This document shows positions 12,901-27,900 of a stretch of DNA of 64,000 nucleotides, piece after piece. A program made the translations under genes and the position numbers. Numbering within the stretch: the stretch's first letter is position 1; every line of letters starts with the position of its first letter. The stretch spans positions 23,075,727 to 23,139,726 of the forward strand of contig CM043703.1 of the NCBI GenBank assembly GCA_023935145.1, read 5' to 3'. The stretch comes from Bretschneidera sinensis. Its lineage: Eukaryota; Streptophyta; Magnoliopsida; Brassicales; Akaniaceae. The notes under the pieces were generated by a model that was not told the origin of the DNA, did not search any database, and saw only the letters and a program-made list of their open reading frames with translations.

Positions 12901-15900
12901 ACCTTAAAATTTGCTTGGAAGAAAGCCATGGTGAAGCCAGAATCATTCCCTCTCTATGGAAGGCCTTCCAAGCCAATTTATCAAGTCTCCTCTGGCATTC
13001 TCAAAGCTCATACCCACAAGAAGGGGCTTACAACTCCAAGTTTCGCTATAGAGCTCCTTCAAGAAGTTACAAACAAACCTCCTATGGGCTTACAACCCTA
13101 CAAAATAATTGATATTTTTTTTCCCTTACTAAGCCATGCAACCCTAGACTTTTGTCGCCACGAAATCTCCTCCATAGATATCACCTTAGCCAACTCCTTC
13201 TTAAGCACAATTTCCTATCCCTCTTCTAAAAGATAGTCCAGTTCCTACTTCCTTGACATCATGGGTACTGATGACATTCAACAACAGACTCTTTTCTTGG
13301 AGCTAATGCTCCCAAGAATCTCTTTATTCCAATTTTTTGGCTCAACCTTTAGCACTTTCAACTTCTTCGCCATCACAAAAACTAGCAAAACCTTCAGCAT
13401 GGTTCCTCTCCCATCATCCCCTTACCAAAAAAAAAAAGATCCTTAAAACCTTGCACTTTAAGCCACGTGTTCTCAAAATGAAAGGAGTAAGGCCCCACCG
13501 CAACCCCCCAACTTTCAAGATAATGGATGGTGATCTGAAGTCGGCTGAGAAAGGAGCTTCTGGAACACGTTAAGAAGAAGTTCCTTTGACTCCCGAACAC
13601 CAAGAACCAATAAATTTTGAGAGAACATGTTGGTCTCTAAAGTTTGACCAAGAGAAGAAGAAAAACAAAAGGTAAGGTTAATAAGCCCATTTGAACTAAT
13701 GAAATCTAAGAAATCCTTCATGGAAGCACTCTCCGCACGCTCCCTGGTACGTTCACGAGGAAGAAGGATCACATTGAAATCACCCCAACCATGTAAGACT
13801 TGTTGGGACGTAGTCCATTGTTTTAATTTAACCCTTTTCTACCCAAAAAGAAAAAAGGGTGAGAGAATGTGTATAGTAAACTTAATTATCCAGTATCCCC
13901 AAACATATAATTAAAAACAAGTAAACCTGATCGTAGCTTGGGCATAGCCCAATTGGTAACCACATTTCTCCTCTAAAGAGGAGGTTCAAATACTCTCACC
14001 CCCAATTATAAAAAATTACAAGTAAACCTTTTTTTATAAGTAAAAAATATTATAAAAAGGCACCAAGGGGGTACCACCCGAATACAAAAACCTAACTACA
14101 AGCGAGAATCTCAAAGAGATCTACGATAACTTCATCATTTACAAAAAAAAAAATTCCAATAAACCAAAACCCAAAAGTATGAAGCCACCCATCCTTGATG
14201 ATGGCTAATGGCTTTTCCTTTCCATCAAAAGCTACCCTATTCCGTTCAATCCAAATCACCCAAAAAATAGAAAGTGGAATCAAAGCAATTTGCTTTCCTC
14301 CTAAGTTTCAAGCCTCTCACCTCGACCAAGCCCACATCTCACCTTGGATCGAACCGGCAATCACCCACCGGATTCCAACCGGTCTAAAAGCCATCTCCCA
14401 TAGATGTCTAGTGAAGGAACATCCCAAAAGAAGGTGATAAATAGACTCGGCCCCTTCCTTACAAAGGTAACACCTATTAACCAACACCTTTCCTCTTTTT
14501 TGAATATTATCAATTGTGCAAATGCCACCCCAACAAGCTTTCTAAGCGAAGAAAGTAACTAATCATATATTAATTAAACACCAGTATCCGCCATATATAA
14601 TTTGTACATGGGTTATCACCCCTTGAAGCCTTTTTAGTAATATATTTATATAAAAAAAAAATATGTATCATCCACATAAGGTTTCTAGGGTAGCCCGACA
14701 TCCTGCAAATAAAAAGGGTCAAATAATGTAAGCCGGCCCAGTTTTAAAGACTTGTACATTCAAACCAGGATAATCAAATGCCTAAATGAGGAGCATAACT
14801 GCCCATGGTGTACATGCAACATTTACTCGATAGTAAGAAGCAAATCCAGTCAACCCTCTAATATGTTTACCATCCGGCAAAGAAAGTGATGTACAGTAGG
14901 GAAGAATTGAACAGAAACACGAAGTTAAAGATAGATACGATCCAAATCACATGGATCTTCCCAAATCACATGGAACAGTAGTCCAAATCACATGGACACC
15001 TCAACACTCAATCATAGAGTCTGAAAATTGATAATTTAATCTGAATTCATTAATAATCTGTCAAATAACAAATAAGAATCCTGTATATATAGGGAATATC
15101 CTAACCTAAAGATAAAGACTAAATCCTAAGAAGATAAGAACAACAAATTAGATAACCATAAGAAATAAGCCTAATCCTAATCCAACAAATCAGATAACCA
15201 TGAGAGATAAACCTAATCCTAATCAAGGAAGCTAACTAAAATAAAAAATCTTAATATTTTCAATTACATAATAATTTTCATATCCTCCAATTCTTAGATT
15301 AAAATCTCTAATTCTAATCTATCTCGTGTTCCCCATCACTCTCCACCACTTAGAAAGAACTCGGCCTCGAGTTGAAAAATGTGCTAGTAGTAAGAGCTTC
15401 GAGGCATGAAGAAACAAAGCATGGTCATGAAAATCTGTGAAAGCGAAAGCACCAGAAGATGGAAAAAATTTCGCTGGAAACATTTGTTGTTGAGGTACTG
15501 GAAACCAGGTAGGGAGGATAAATTCAATAGCAAGAGCAGGTGGATCCACAAGAGCCTCACTTCTACAAGCAACTCTTCCTCTCAAACAGTTTCAACCACC
15601 TCAACGTGCTCAGCAAAGTCAACTGCACAAGAAACTGACTCAACCGGTGCAACCTGCACTAGAATATCTTCAGTCTCGTCGACTTCATCTTGGGTTGAAA
15701 CTTGCTTATATTCCACAATATTCTCTTGTTGCTTTGCGGAGTCCTCCCCATCAGTGAACTTTGAGTTATCAAGGTCGAGATCATCTTTCACGGTCACAAT
15801 ATCCAAGGGTTTGCACAATTCTTTACATTCTTTCACTATTTCTTTACATTCTTTCAGTAGATAGATTAACTTCTCTCGAACTTGGGAGGAAGCTAATGGG

Positions 15901-18900
15901 TTGGACTTCTATTCTATCACAAGCTCGTCGTAGGCATCATACCCATCATAACTTTCAGAAGCACGATCATACTCAACACAACCATGGTAAACCACTTTAG
16001 GAGCATAATAATAATTTTTGTACGCAACTCTCTCATCATCATAAAAATAACCGCCATTGTCATTCAAAGCATGGATATCTCGAGAACTTTGCTCACACTC
16101 ATACTCATATTGGTGTTGCAATTCTTCAAGTCGTCTCTCATCACAATAAACCCAATATTAAAGTTCTCTATATTCTTCATACATACGTCGGGGAAAATAA
16201 CACTAACCATACTTGATCGCTTTGAATTTCAACGCATTCAAGTGAGAATAAGCACTTGATAGTTGAGCTTGTAGACTTCGAATACGAATCTGAGTACAGT
16301 AAGATATGATAGCAAACTAAAATACCTCAAACATAATTTTTTTCTTCTCCTTTTCTGTTTTTCTTTTTCCTTTTTTCCATTTTTTTCTCCTCTTTAATTT
16401 TTTTTGTTTTTGCAGGAAAAAAAATTACAAATAATTACAGTAAAAAAAAATTTTAAAAAAAACCTAAAAAAAAAATTTGAACTTGCTCGGCTCTGCCCTA
16501 CTCTCCGTTCACGGCTCGTGGCGACAGTTGGTTGTGGAGTTGATGGCAGACAGCAAAAAAAAGGTGTGCTTAGCTACTGTACGCGGGACTTTTCTTATGG
16601 TGGAATTCAGATTAAATTAGGGCTCTGATACCACTTGATGCCTTATAGTAGGAAAGAATTGAAAAGAAACAGGAAGTTAAAGATAGATACAATCCAAATC
16701 ACATGGGAACACTGAACCAAATCACATGGAACAGTAGTCCAAATCACATGGACGCCTCAACACTCAATCACAGAGTATGAAAATTGATAATTTAATCTGA
16801 ATTCATTCATAAGCTGCCGAATAACAAATGAGAATCTCATATATATAAGGAAAATCCTAAATAAAGACTAAATCCTGAGAAGATAAAAACAACATATAAG
16901 ATAACCATTAGAGATAAACCTAATCCTAATCCTAATCCAACAAATCAGATAACCATGAGAGATAAACCTAATCCTAATCAAGGAACCTAACTAAAATAAT
17001 AATTCTTAATATTTTCAATTACATAATTATTCTCATATCCACCAATTCTTAGATTAAAATCCCTAATTCTAATCTTTCTCGTGCTCCCCATCAGAAAGGG
17101 CTTAAGTCGTGGGTGTACGCATTTCTAATACATTTGGACTCAATAAGTCCCCTAACCAGAGAATAAGAAAGCACCACACTCGCATGCATGCCAACACAAG
17201 CACGCATGCACAAGCACAAACGCAGACACAAATAGACACAAACACACACTCAAATGACAGGAAGAGAGAGGGGTTCGCATCTACCATATTTAGTCGTTCG
17301 CTGTTAGGAAACCTGGACAACGCAGCAGATATTGATCTTCTCAGGAGCTCCCCAATGCCTTCCACCCCAAGCTTAACAGAAATGTAAAAAGCTTCAGGTG
17401 CATCAGCTAGAGCAAGCAATACAGCTAGAGGCTGAATCTCATCATCACTATATTCAGAAACTCCAGCAGCTATGCATGTTTCATTTAATTGATGCAAAAC
17501 ATAGTCAAAAAGCACCAAATATATATTTCTTCTATCTTCTCTTGAGTTCGCCAGTGAATACTGCATTAAGGAAATTGAGACACATACATAAGGTTTTTCT
17601 TATAAAGTACATGCAATAGGTTTTCAAATGGATTATATGAATTCTGGAAAGAAATATAAATGTATGATGCTAATTTTAGGGCATTTGATACGTATGTTTT
17701 GGAAAAAGGAAACACCAAAAAGCTTAGCATTGGTCAATTATCTGTGGTATATACGTGAATTCAGCTTTCCAAGCATTCTGAACATTTGTTAAACTAGATA
17801 TCTAATCAGGAATGTAGGAGATAACATCAACTAAGTATGTGAAAAAATTGTAATTGCAATCAAGGGACTTTAGTCATCAATCCTCAAAGTCCAAAAACCA
17901 AAGAACTAGCAGATATTCTAAGTCAATATTCAGAAACAACCATTTCTTACAGTCATTAACCTCCCGCAAGGATTGTTTAAGCATTTACAATACTTCTGCC
18001 TCTTTAACGTCACAAAATTTTTAGATTAGGTCCATCTTTCCAGCTCCAAGGTCTAGATACAAGTTGTTCATTAATAAGCAAGTGCTTCTTTACTTGAATA
18101 TAACATTATTACTAAGGATCAGGATTGATAACAAACAACTGATCTAAGAGCTTAAGCTGAGAGTTTATCTCTTTTAACACTCCCCCTGACATGTGCCCCT
18201 CAAGTATGGATTGTACACACAGATATAATATGTTATATTTCGCTGTGTGTTCTCTTTCGCAGGCCTCCCACATGGTTGTGTTTTTTTCCTTGTATTTTTT
18301 TAAGATGTTGGGGGTTAGAACATAGGGTCTCCTGCTCTAATACCATGAAAAACAATTGATTGCTCCAAATATTAAGATGATAGAGAATGGTATCTTCTAT
18401 CATTTACTTCTGGTAAAAGTGGGCATGAAGTAAATTTTAACTGGCTAAGTAACTCTTAATTCTTTATCTACCATGATTATATTAATATGCATTACCTCAA
18501 TGAAAATAAACTCGAGCCCACCAATCAGATCAACCTGTTCTATAAGAAAAGTTGAGGTACTTGAAACAGCCTTAGTAGGTCCATCTGGAACTTGATAGAA
18601 CATGTTTGTTAACATGCAAACAAGCTTGGAATGAACAACTTCTGCCCAAGAATTCTGTCTGCTAGTTTCTAGAAGTGCCTTAATAACCTGAAGATGATAC
18701 AGTGAAAAATTCATCAGAACTGAGACTTGATATATTGTCAAAGAGAACAATAATAAAAAAAAATACCACAAAAAAGTGGACTGCATAGGGAGGAAAACAC
18801 CCTGATTATACAAGCAGGCAAATAAAAAATTGGCTAAAAATTCCCTCACAAAGTGACTCCAATTGCTTAAAAATAAACCAAAGACAATTATAAGGGTTGC

Positions 18901-21900
18901 AATTTCTGATATGATTTATTAAGGGAGATACTATGTGGTGGTGGCTCTGCAACATGCAAAAGTGGGAAAATGAAGCAAGGATTCTCGCAACTTCTTTGCT
19001 TTTTCCAACTTCCATTGAGTTTCTGTATCCACTCAGCCTAATATTATCAGAACCAGAACTAATTACATCCCTCTTACTGGTCAATTTTACCAGTCCTTGA
19101 TTTTTTGAACCCCTAAGGATTACTTTTTGATACAAGCGGCTTAAGAGTCATGGAATTGTATTTTGATGGGACGAACATCGCCTAGGAGAACAATCGAGTG
19201 GCAGACAAGTATACATGGCTTGGTGTTTACATCATATTGGAAAAAAGGCTGTGGGAATGGCTGACATGGACTCTTCCCATCAGACCCCAACAGAAGTCAA
19301 CTCATTAACCAGAAGGGATGTGTTCAGCTTGCAGTCCATTCGAGGCCCTCCATGCCATTACAGTAGTCCTCTCTCTCAGACTCAAAATTATACAAAACCA
19401 GTAGTGATACACATAAGGATCAGCAAGTATAGGTTTACAGTTATCACCGTCCCAACCAATCAACTTTAATTGAAACATTCTCACCAACTACACAGCGTAA
19501 ATCAGGAAGGTGGGGGAACAAAAGAAAAGAAAGGCATTTTAATAACAATATCATAAAATACTAGAGTTCGGAAGGGATAAAACAACTCACCCTTATGTCG
19601 AGACCTTTTAACCGGCTTCTCCAGATCTTGCCTTGATCAGAGACAAAATAAAGTAAACAGCTCAAAGCAGATGCCCAAACAGATTCTTCTTTCTCCTCAG
19701 TCTGAGACAAATATAATAAGGATATGAGATGCTAAAAAATCAAGAAAACAATCAGATTAGTACTGAATTGACTATTGACAAAATTGACAGTGAGAAAAAA
19801 AATAGTTTCTAACAATTGTGAAATCATATTTCCAGAGAACAAAAGTACATATGTACATTATGAAAGAAAAAAACAAAAAGCAATCTTCAAAAGCTGAGGA
19901 TAAAATTTTAAAGAGAGAGAATGTGTTAAAAAAGCTCTATTGAAGCACAAGTTTTTTTTTTCTTTTCTTAATAAGATTAACAAAAACACACAACCTGTAT
20001 TCTTCCTACTTGTTATTATTATTATATTTTTTTTGGGTGGGGAGGGGATCTTGCCAACCCATGGTATGAAGGTCAAATCTGAACAACTCTGCCACTAAAA
20101 AGAACCTGACTGAAGGCCTTTAGAGCATAATACTCCAACTTAAGAAGCTTTCTCACTATGAAAGGAAGCAATAGATCAATTCTACCTGAACAAGAAGAAG
20201 AAGTACTTCATATAAGATGTTCAAAATCCAAGACTCGAAATTATCAATATCAGAGTAAGTGCCCAACTTTTTTACTGAATCTGTTTTTCTTTTCCCTTGC
20301 ATTGTAAGCTGATCTTCATTGTTCAAAAATGAGTCTTGAGTATACTCTTCTTCAATCGTGGAAGTATCATCACTTATCATTGGCTCTAACAAATGAGCAT
20401 GCACCCCAAGGTTCAGAATTAAATCAAAAGCACGGACCCTACAACCCGGTCTCGGAGAACTAAGCATTTCCTGAAAGATGATTATCAAAAGTTAAAATAA
20501 GTAAGAAGACCTTTCATATGTCATCATAAATAAATCAATATATAAAAGGTACGCTACAGCACCTCAAGCATAGATAGAGTGAGAGGAGCAGCAGTCCCAG
20601 AATCCAAGACATACCTACAAAATGATATTTCCCAAATCGTTCTTCCACATCAATTTATGAACCCATATAAAAAACATAAGAAAAGAAACCACATGGTGCC
20701 ACGAACTGATAAATTCTTAGGTAAGACTGTTGATTTGAGCCATTTCCAAAAATTATTTACATTTAAAGGATGTTAGACAAAATCTGTCCCTTATCCTATC
20801 TCTACTATTCGCCGCTGGTCAAGGACGAAACTAGCAGATATCCATGTTTAAAATAAATCAATATACAGTTGCTGTGATTAAACTGTCAAGAAGGATGATC
20901 TTTGCAATGGAAGAGGGTTATCTGAAACATATTCATCCCTCACAAATGATGTCATGCCCTAGTGGAAGATTACAAAGCTTTCATGCTTCTACATGTTGAC
21001 AATATTTGCACAACTTTTGTACATAGCACACCATATATGAAATCAGAACAATTAATCAGGTATAGTAGCATGAGCATGGTGCATGTGTTTAGATAGAGAG
21101 AGGAGCATGTTAAACATATGAGATGCAACAATAGACAGAAATAATATCATCAAATCGGAACATACATGTCTATAACAAGTTTAATAAGGACGCTCACAGC
21201 CACATCCACTGATGGCTTTCCACTGTTATTACTTAATCGAGATGTTACAGTCATGAGATTAGCATTCGGCGAAGATGTCTCAGAGCAAACTGCAGCAATA
21301 ACCTCGCATACCTCAGCAGGGTTCAAGCGCAATGGTTGTTGTTCACTGAGTAACATAAAAACGGTTGATGAGAAAGAGAAAGCAGAACTTGTAAAAACTA
21401 ATGATTCAAATTTCCTGTTCAGGAACAGGTATGCATTTACAATGGTTTCAATCAAGCACTATGCTAGCATTCCAAAGATAGTGAATGCAATGGCAGTTCA
21501 AATTTTTCAGTCATACCCACATCAGAAATTTAATTGCCAGAACCAAAGACAAAGGCAAGAAGTAGACATCTTTGTGAATGCTAATAAGAAATCAAAGATA
21601 TACTGATGGTTGAAGCTACAGATTCAAATTCCAACGCATCAGCAATGCCATTTCAGAAGTTAAACAGCTGGACCAGTCACAAGTTTATGCATTTAAGAAA
21701 ATATATTAAACAATGGGAAAAACAAAGCTCCTAGTACATAAACATGAAAAAAAAATATATATATATATATATTTTATTTAATCAAGGAAATATGGTTACA
21801 TTACTAAGAAGAAAAGTGCAACTCATTATAAAACATAAATAATTGGCAGACAACTTATAACAGATGTTAAAAAAATAGGACCACAATTGGAAATATTTCT

Positions 21901-24900
21901 CATTTTGTACCTGTAGTGGCGATATTGGAAGAGTGGTCGAGGACGTGGACGGAAAGTGCTTACAGGAGAATCTTCCCTGCAAAACATGCAACCATAGTCA
22001 CTACCTGTAGTGATCGCATTCACATGAACTTCTTGAAACCAAAACTATGGTATTGAATTATGAATAATTAAGCTTTGTGCAGATTTAAACTTCTTCTATC
22101 TTATTGAATGGCCTCCATAAAAAAGCTTCACTACCACAATAATCAGAGATTGGTTTAGAGTACTTCTAGCAATCATAGTTCAAACCCTTGAAATTTAGAA
22201 ATACCATAAAAGAAAAATCACTCATAATGTTTACAGAGCGTTTAGTTATTGAAAATGTTTTCCATTTACAGTCTCCATTTTTCTTTTCTTTTTTTGATAA
22301 ATAAAAATTTTATTAAAAAATGCACTAAGAGGGTGCAACTCAAAGCCAACGGCTAATTACAATAAAGGAAATCCACATAAACTAAGAAATCATCATCATT
22401 TACAAAGAAATTCCCTTTAAACCAAAACTTGAGAGTACCGAGCCAATTCTCTCTAATATTTCTAATAGTTCCGATTCCTTTCAAACTACACTAACCAAAA
22501 AATAGAGTGTGGGATCAACAAATAAGCCTTCTTGACCTCTTTAGGTACCTTCAACCCACTCCAAGCCCAAATTTCATTTTCCACGGAGCCCGCAGTCACC
22601 CAAGAAACCCCCAAAATTCTACAGTCATCTCCCACAAACTTCGAGCTAACAAGCATTCCATCAAAAGATGATAAACAGGCTCGGCACACTCTTTGCAAAT
22701 ATAGCACCTATTAACAATCACTTCCCCTCATTTGTAGATTGTCTATAGTTAGAATTTTCTCCCAAGAGGCTTCCCACACAAAGAAGTTAACTTTTTTGGG
22801 AACACATGAACATCAAATTGCTTTCCAAGGAAAATTGGGGTCATCATCCAAAAGAACTTTATCAAGGAGAATTTATAAAAGTTTTTCACCGTAAAACTTT
22901 TTTTTGGGGGGGACAAGGCCCCCACCTCATCCTATCCTCTCTATCAACCTCCACCCTTGAGTTGTATAAGGTTTCCAAGAACCTCGCCACCACCTCAACT
23001 TCCCAATCATGCACATTACAAATAAAAGGCACAACCCACCTTCATTAGACAAGAGATACAAGAGCTCACAATAGCAAAGATGCCCGAAAATTTCTTAACA
23101 CTTTATTTAACAATTTGTTTGCCATCTTTTCAAATATTTTTTTTAAAAGTAAAAAAATTTATTAGAAGCACCAAGAAGGTGCAACACAAAGCCAACACCT
23201 AATTACAGTGAAGTAAATCTACAAAATCTAGAAAATCCTCATTATTTACAAAGAAATTCCCCCTAAACCAAAAACTGAGGATGTTAAACCAACTATCTCT
23301 AATATTCCCAATAAGCTTCTCCACATCATCAAAAGCCCCTCCGGTTCCTTTCTCTCCACACAATCCAAAAAAATAGAATGTGGAATTAGAAGAAAAGCTT
23401 TCTTGACATCCTTGGAAGCTTTCAAGCCACTCCAAGCTCGAATCTCATCCAACACTGAACCCGCGATCACCCAAGATCTCCTATAAACTTCTAGCTAAAG
23501 AGCACTCCACCAATAGATGATAGACGGACTCGGCACACTGCTTGCATATGAAGCACTTATTTACAATCACTTTCCCCCTCCTTTGTAAATTATTAAGGGT
23601 AAGAATTTTCTCCCACGAAGCTACCAACACAAAAAAATAAAAATCTTCAAAGATCAAGAGCAACAAATTGCTTTCGAGTGATAAATAGGGATACCATTCA
23701 AGATATCTTTATCAAATAGAATTTTGTAAAAATCTTTCACCTTACACCCTTTGATTGCACAAGGCCTCCATCGCATCACATTCTCTCTACCCCTCTCAAT
23801 TCTAGAATTATATAAGAATTCTAATACCATCGCCATCTCCTCTACTTCCCAATTATGAACATAATTGGTAAAAGGGATATTCCAAGAGACTCCATCATTA
23901 GACACAGAGTAACAAGAATAAACCTTAGCTTCTTTATCTCTCACAATATTAAAGATGCTAGAAAAATTTTCTTTGAAAGAGGTATTCCCACACCAAATGT
24001 GACGAGTTCTAGCTCCATTACCCACAGAAACCTCCACTAAAGGCCTCAAATCATCCCACCCTCGCCAAATCCATTTCCAAACCCCAACTCCATGGCCCCC
24101 CGAACTTCTTTAGACACCCACCCATCAAACTCCATCCCAAACTGAGCCTCCACCACTTTCCTCCACAAATGGTTTCTCTTGACAAGAAACCCTTCAAAGC
24201 CATTTTCCAAGAAGAGCCTTATTGAATAAAGCTAACGATTTAATACCAAGCCCAAATCTTTCCAACGGTTGCTTAACCACACCTCAATTAACCAAATGGT
24301 ACTTAAATTCCTCCATCGTATAGCCCCACAGGGATTTTCTTTGAATACCCTCCAACCTATTAACCACCGAGCTAGACATGGGGAAGAGAGACACATAATA
24401 TATGGGAAGACGAGAAAGTATGCTTTTTATAAGAGTAAGTCTACCTCCTTTTGGAAGGTAATGATTCCTCCATCCGGATAAACATTTCTCAAACTTGTCC
24501 ACAATCAGGTTCCATATACTCTCATCTTTAAACTTTGCTTCCAAAGGAAGGGCAAGATACGAAATAGGAAGAGATCCCATCTTGCATCCCAACAAACTAG
24601 AAAGGAATCGACCATTATGAACCTCACCAAGAGGAATTAAGTCAATTTTACTAAGGCTGACTTTAAGACCCGAAACCACCTCAAAACAAAGAAGGATGCA
24701 TCTAAGGTGTAATATTTGAGTGGTCTACGCCCTGCATAATACAGTTGTGTAATCGATAATACAGTTGTGTAATCGGCAAAAAGAAGATGAGAAATATTCA
24801 CACTTCCACCATTACTAACCACTTTGAAGTCACTTAACACACCCCTCTCCATCGTTTTATCCAACATCTTGTTGAAGCTCTCCAATACCAAAGTGAATAA

Positions 24901-27900
24901 GAAATGAGATAAAGGATCTCCTTGCCTAAGACCTCTTGACACCTTAAAAATACAGTGGGACAACTATTCACTATGATGGAAAAGGAAGTAGAGGAAATAC
25001 ACTTAAAATCCACTTGCACCATTTATCCCCAAAGAAAAAAAATTTCAATAAGAAAATAACAAATCCCCAACAAACATGATCATACGCCTTTTTTTCATAT
25101 CACGTTTATAAATCATCCCTCTCCCTCCATTCTGGAGATGAGCATCCACAATTTCATTCGCTATCAAAACAGTATCCAAGATTTGCCTTCCTTCTACAAA
25201 GGCATTTTGATGAGGGCTCACCACTTTTCGCATAACTTTCTTCAATCTAAAAGTAATCACTTCGATAAGAGCTTATAAATACACCCCACCAAACTAGTAG
25301 GTCTAAAATCTTTAATATTAGACGCTCCCACCTTCTTCGGGATAAGGGTGACAAAAGTGGCATTTAGACTACTCACAAACTCCCCGAATGATGAAACTTC
25401 TCAAACAACTAAACAATGTCCCCCTTCAACACATCCCAATTTTGAGCTAGAAAAGACAGTAAAACCATCGGGACCCGAGGCTTTATCTCCATCACAAGCC
25501 CGAAGAGCAAAAACAATTTCTTCCTCAGAAAAAGGACGCTCAAGCCAACCTACATCTTCCACATCGATTTTGGAAAAATCAATTCTATCCAAATTCAGAC
25601 AACCACCCCAAGACTCCTTATAGAAATTCTCATAGAACACAGTAATTGCCCCCTTTATTCTCTCTTTCTCCTCAAACACATACCCATCAACTTCACTAGA
25701 GTTAATAAAATTATATCTCCTATGACCATTGGCCATTCGATGGAAATACTTAGTATCATTATCACCCTCCTCAAGCCATAACTCCCTCGATTTTTTCCTC
25801 TGGGAAGTTTCCTCCATAGAAATGAGCTTCACCACGTCCTTTTTAGCTTCCCCCTTCTATCCATATCGCTCCTCAAAAGACCTTCTCGAACCTCTTTCTC
25901 ATCAAGCCCACTAATTCCCCCCAATAGAGCATTAATAGCGAAGTTGACATTACCAAAAACTTCTTTATTCCATCTTTTAACTTCTTCCTTGACTCTTCTC
26001 AGCTTTTTCGCCAATACAAAACTAGCAGCACCATTAACATCATAATCCTTCCACCTCTCTTTAACAAGTTCATGAAATCCCTCCACTCTTACCCACATAT
26101 TTTCAAACCGAAACGGGATGGACCCCACATCATACCACCACCTTCAATAGCAATGGGATGATAGTCTGAAGTGGGTCGAGGAAGAAGCTTCTGAATCAAA
26201 TCTGGACAGCGAATTTCCTAGCAATGAGTCACAAGGAAGCAACCATCCTTGAGAATGAAGGAAATTCCCTAAAATTCGACCAAGTAATGGTACCGAGGAA
26301 GATAAACAAGATCATGACCCCTTACAAAATCTAAAAACTCCCTCATCTAGCTGGATTCATGAGAATGAGGATATAACAAAACATTAACATCAGCGCCACC
26401 ACCCAAGGAAATCTCCAACGATGCCTAATAGTCTACAATTCATCCCAAAGAAGACCACAGTCACTACTATCTCCAAGACCATAGACTCTAGACATCACCA
26501 AATTCCCATCATTTAAAAGGCCCTTGAAAACACAAGAAACTGAAAAAAGACCCACTTGAGCATCTACCAACTCCAAGACTCTTCTATCCCACATTAAAAT
26601 CACTCCCCTGACGCACCTATAGACAGCAGAGCTTTCCAAAACCACGATCTTACACCCCAAGGCTACGAATAATTGAATCATCCACTACCTCTGTTTTAGT
26701 CTCTTGAAGACACCACTATACTCTTCCAATCTCTGAGATAATGCTTAACTATATCCCCTTTTGCTAAGTCATTAACTCCTCTAACATTCCATGAAATTAT
26801 CTTCCACTTCATTGGATTATTAACAAACCCCTAGATTCCTCTATCAAATCTGCCCCCCTTTACCAGAATTTCCATTATTCTTCTCATAATTCACATCGAA
26901 TTCTAATATTTTAAGTTCTCTCCTGTCCATCCAAGACTGTTTCCTACTCACCGATTGGCTCTTTCCAATATTATGTTGGAAAGAGATTTGTTGTTTTACA
27001 AATTATGCTAAAAATGTGCAAAGTATTGAGGAAAGCATTAAAGAAAATGGAGATAGAAAATGAAAAACATTTTCCACAAATAAAGGCACCCTTGGTGTTC
27101 TGTCTAATGGAAATCTCTTTTCCAGCTATGTGTGAACCAAAAGGGATCCAAATTGCATAAAAATTTTCCAAAAAGATGTTCCAAGCCATATGTGAACATT
27201 TATGTCTCTTATTCCTATTCCAAGCGTGGTTGCTAAGTGATTGGAAGGAATTCAAAGAAGATTTCTTTGGGGCAACATAAGGAACGAATATAAGTATCAT
27301 TTTATGAAATGAGGAGTAGTAAAGCAACCTATTGAAATTGGACCAAATCCCTCTCTTCCTTCAATAAAGCTCTTATTAGGAAATGGCTATGGTGATTTTT
27401 GGTGGAAAATGATGCTCTTTGGCAGAGGGTTGTGGTCGTTAAATATGGGTGGAGCACATTGGGTAGATGAGCAAAGTGGATAAATATCTCTACGGGGTTG
27501 AAGAGTGAAGATGGATCAAGAAAGGGTGGGATGACCTTTTCCTTCATATTTTTTTTTTCAAGTCCCTCATTCATATCTCCTTTGTTGTGGGTGATGGGCT
27601 TCAATTTGGCCTTGGCATGATGTGTGACCTGGGAATTCCCCTTTGAAAAACCAATTTCCGGTTATGTTCTCGCTTGTGAGGGATAAGGATGCTTTGAGTA
27701 GCTCATGTGATCATTTTCATGAGGGAGAGATTGTTTGGGGTATTCCATTGATTAGTTATGATCATGATTAGGAAATGCATATTGTTAATAGCATCTTTGC
27801 AATAAAATGCTTGTTGATGTCTTTTTGGATGGTAGGACAGCCGAATTGGAAAATATTAGCCCCCTACTAGCAGATTTTAGATCTTAACTATTGATAATCT

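Larger units (their letters stand above)
14887..17093 (-). mobile_element. Non-autonomous LTR retrotransposon (2.2 kb, no pol)
   Basis: LTRs of 452 and 458 bp (14887-15338, 16636-17093) share TGATG... ends and CATCA termini. A perfect target duplication GAAAG lies at 14882-14886 and 17094-17098. The primer site TGGTATCAGAG is on the minus strand at 16623-16633, and a polypurine tract (gtggtggagag) abuts the left LTR. The element therefore runs right to left. The 1.3-kb interior has no RT, integrase or protease; it only holds short acidic frames. It must have moved with enzymes of another element. It lies 186 bp from exon 12 in intron 12. Confidence 0.92.
2757..17284 (-). other. Intron 12 (14.5 kb), packed with retroelements
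   Basis: The GTAGAT donor at 17284 and atttgtag acceptor at 2757 bound an intron that contains, left to right, a LINE 3' end, a long LINE, a split tandem repeat with a copia element, another LINE, a SINE, a LINE 3' end and a 2.2-kb LTR element. None disturbs the exon borders. Confidence 0.85.

Noticed and set aside
13931..14012. Functional tRNA gene
   Set aside because: A and B boxes are present, but no acceptor stem closes and the anticodon arm is a long perfect hairpin. A second copy elsewhere supports a SINE.
15319..15585. 88-codon minus-strand frame as a gene
   Set aside because: It spans the LTR edge and polypurine tract of the non-autonomous element; a different frame there matches a gypsy-like C-terminus.
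18806..19135. 109-codon minus-strand frame in intron 10
   Set aside because: Exons 10 and 11 join directly in phase (..GLDIR then VIKALL..), and the frame has no recognisable domain, so it is chance intron sequence.
21826..22023. Alternative frames over exon 6 (e.g. reading GRFSCKHF)
   Set aside because: They run into a stop at the exon 7 junction and lose the conserved [14 protein letters not shown] block. The frame needing a GC donor is the only coherent one.
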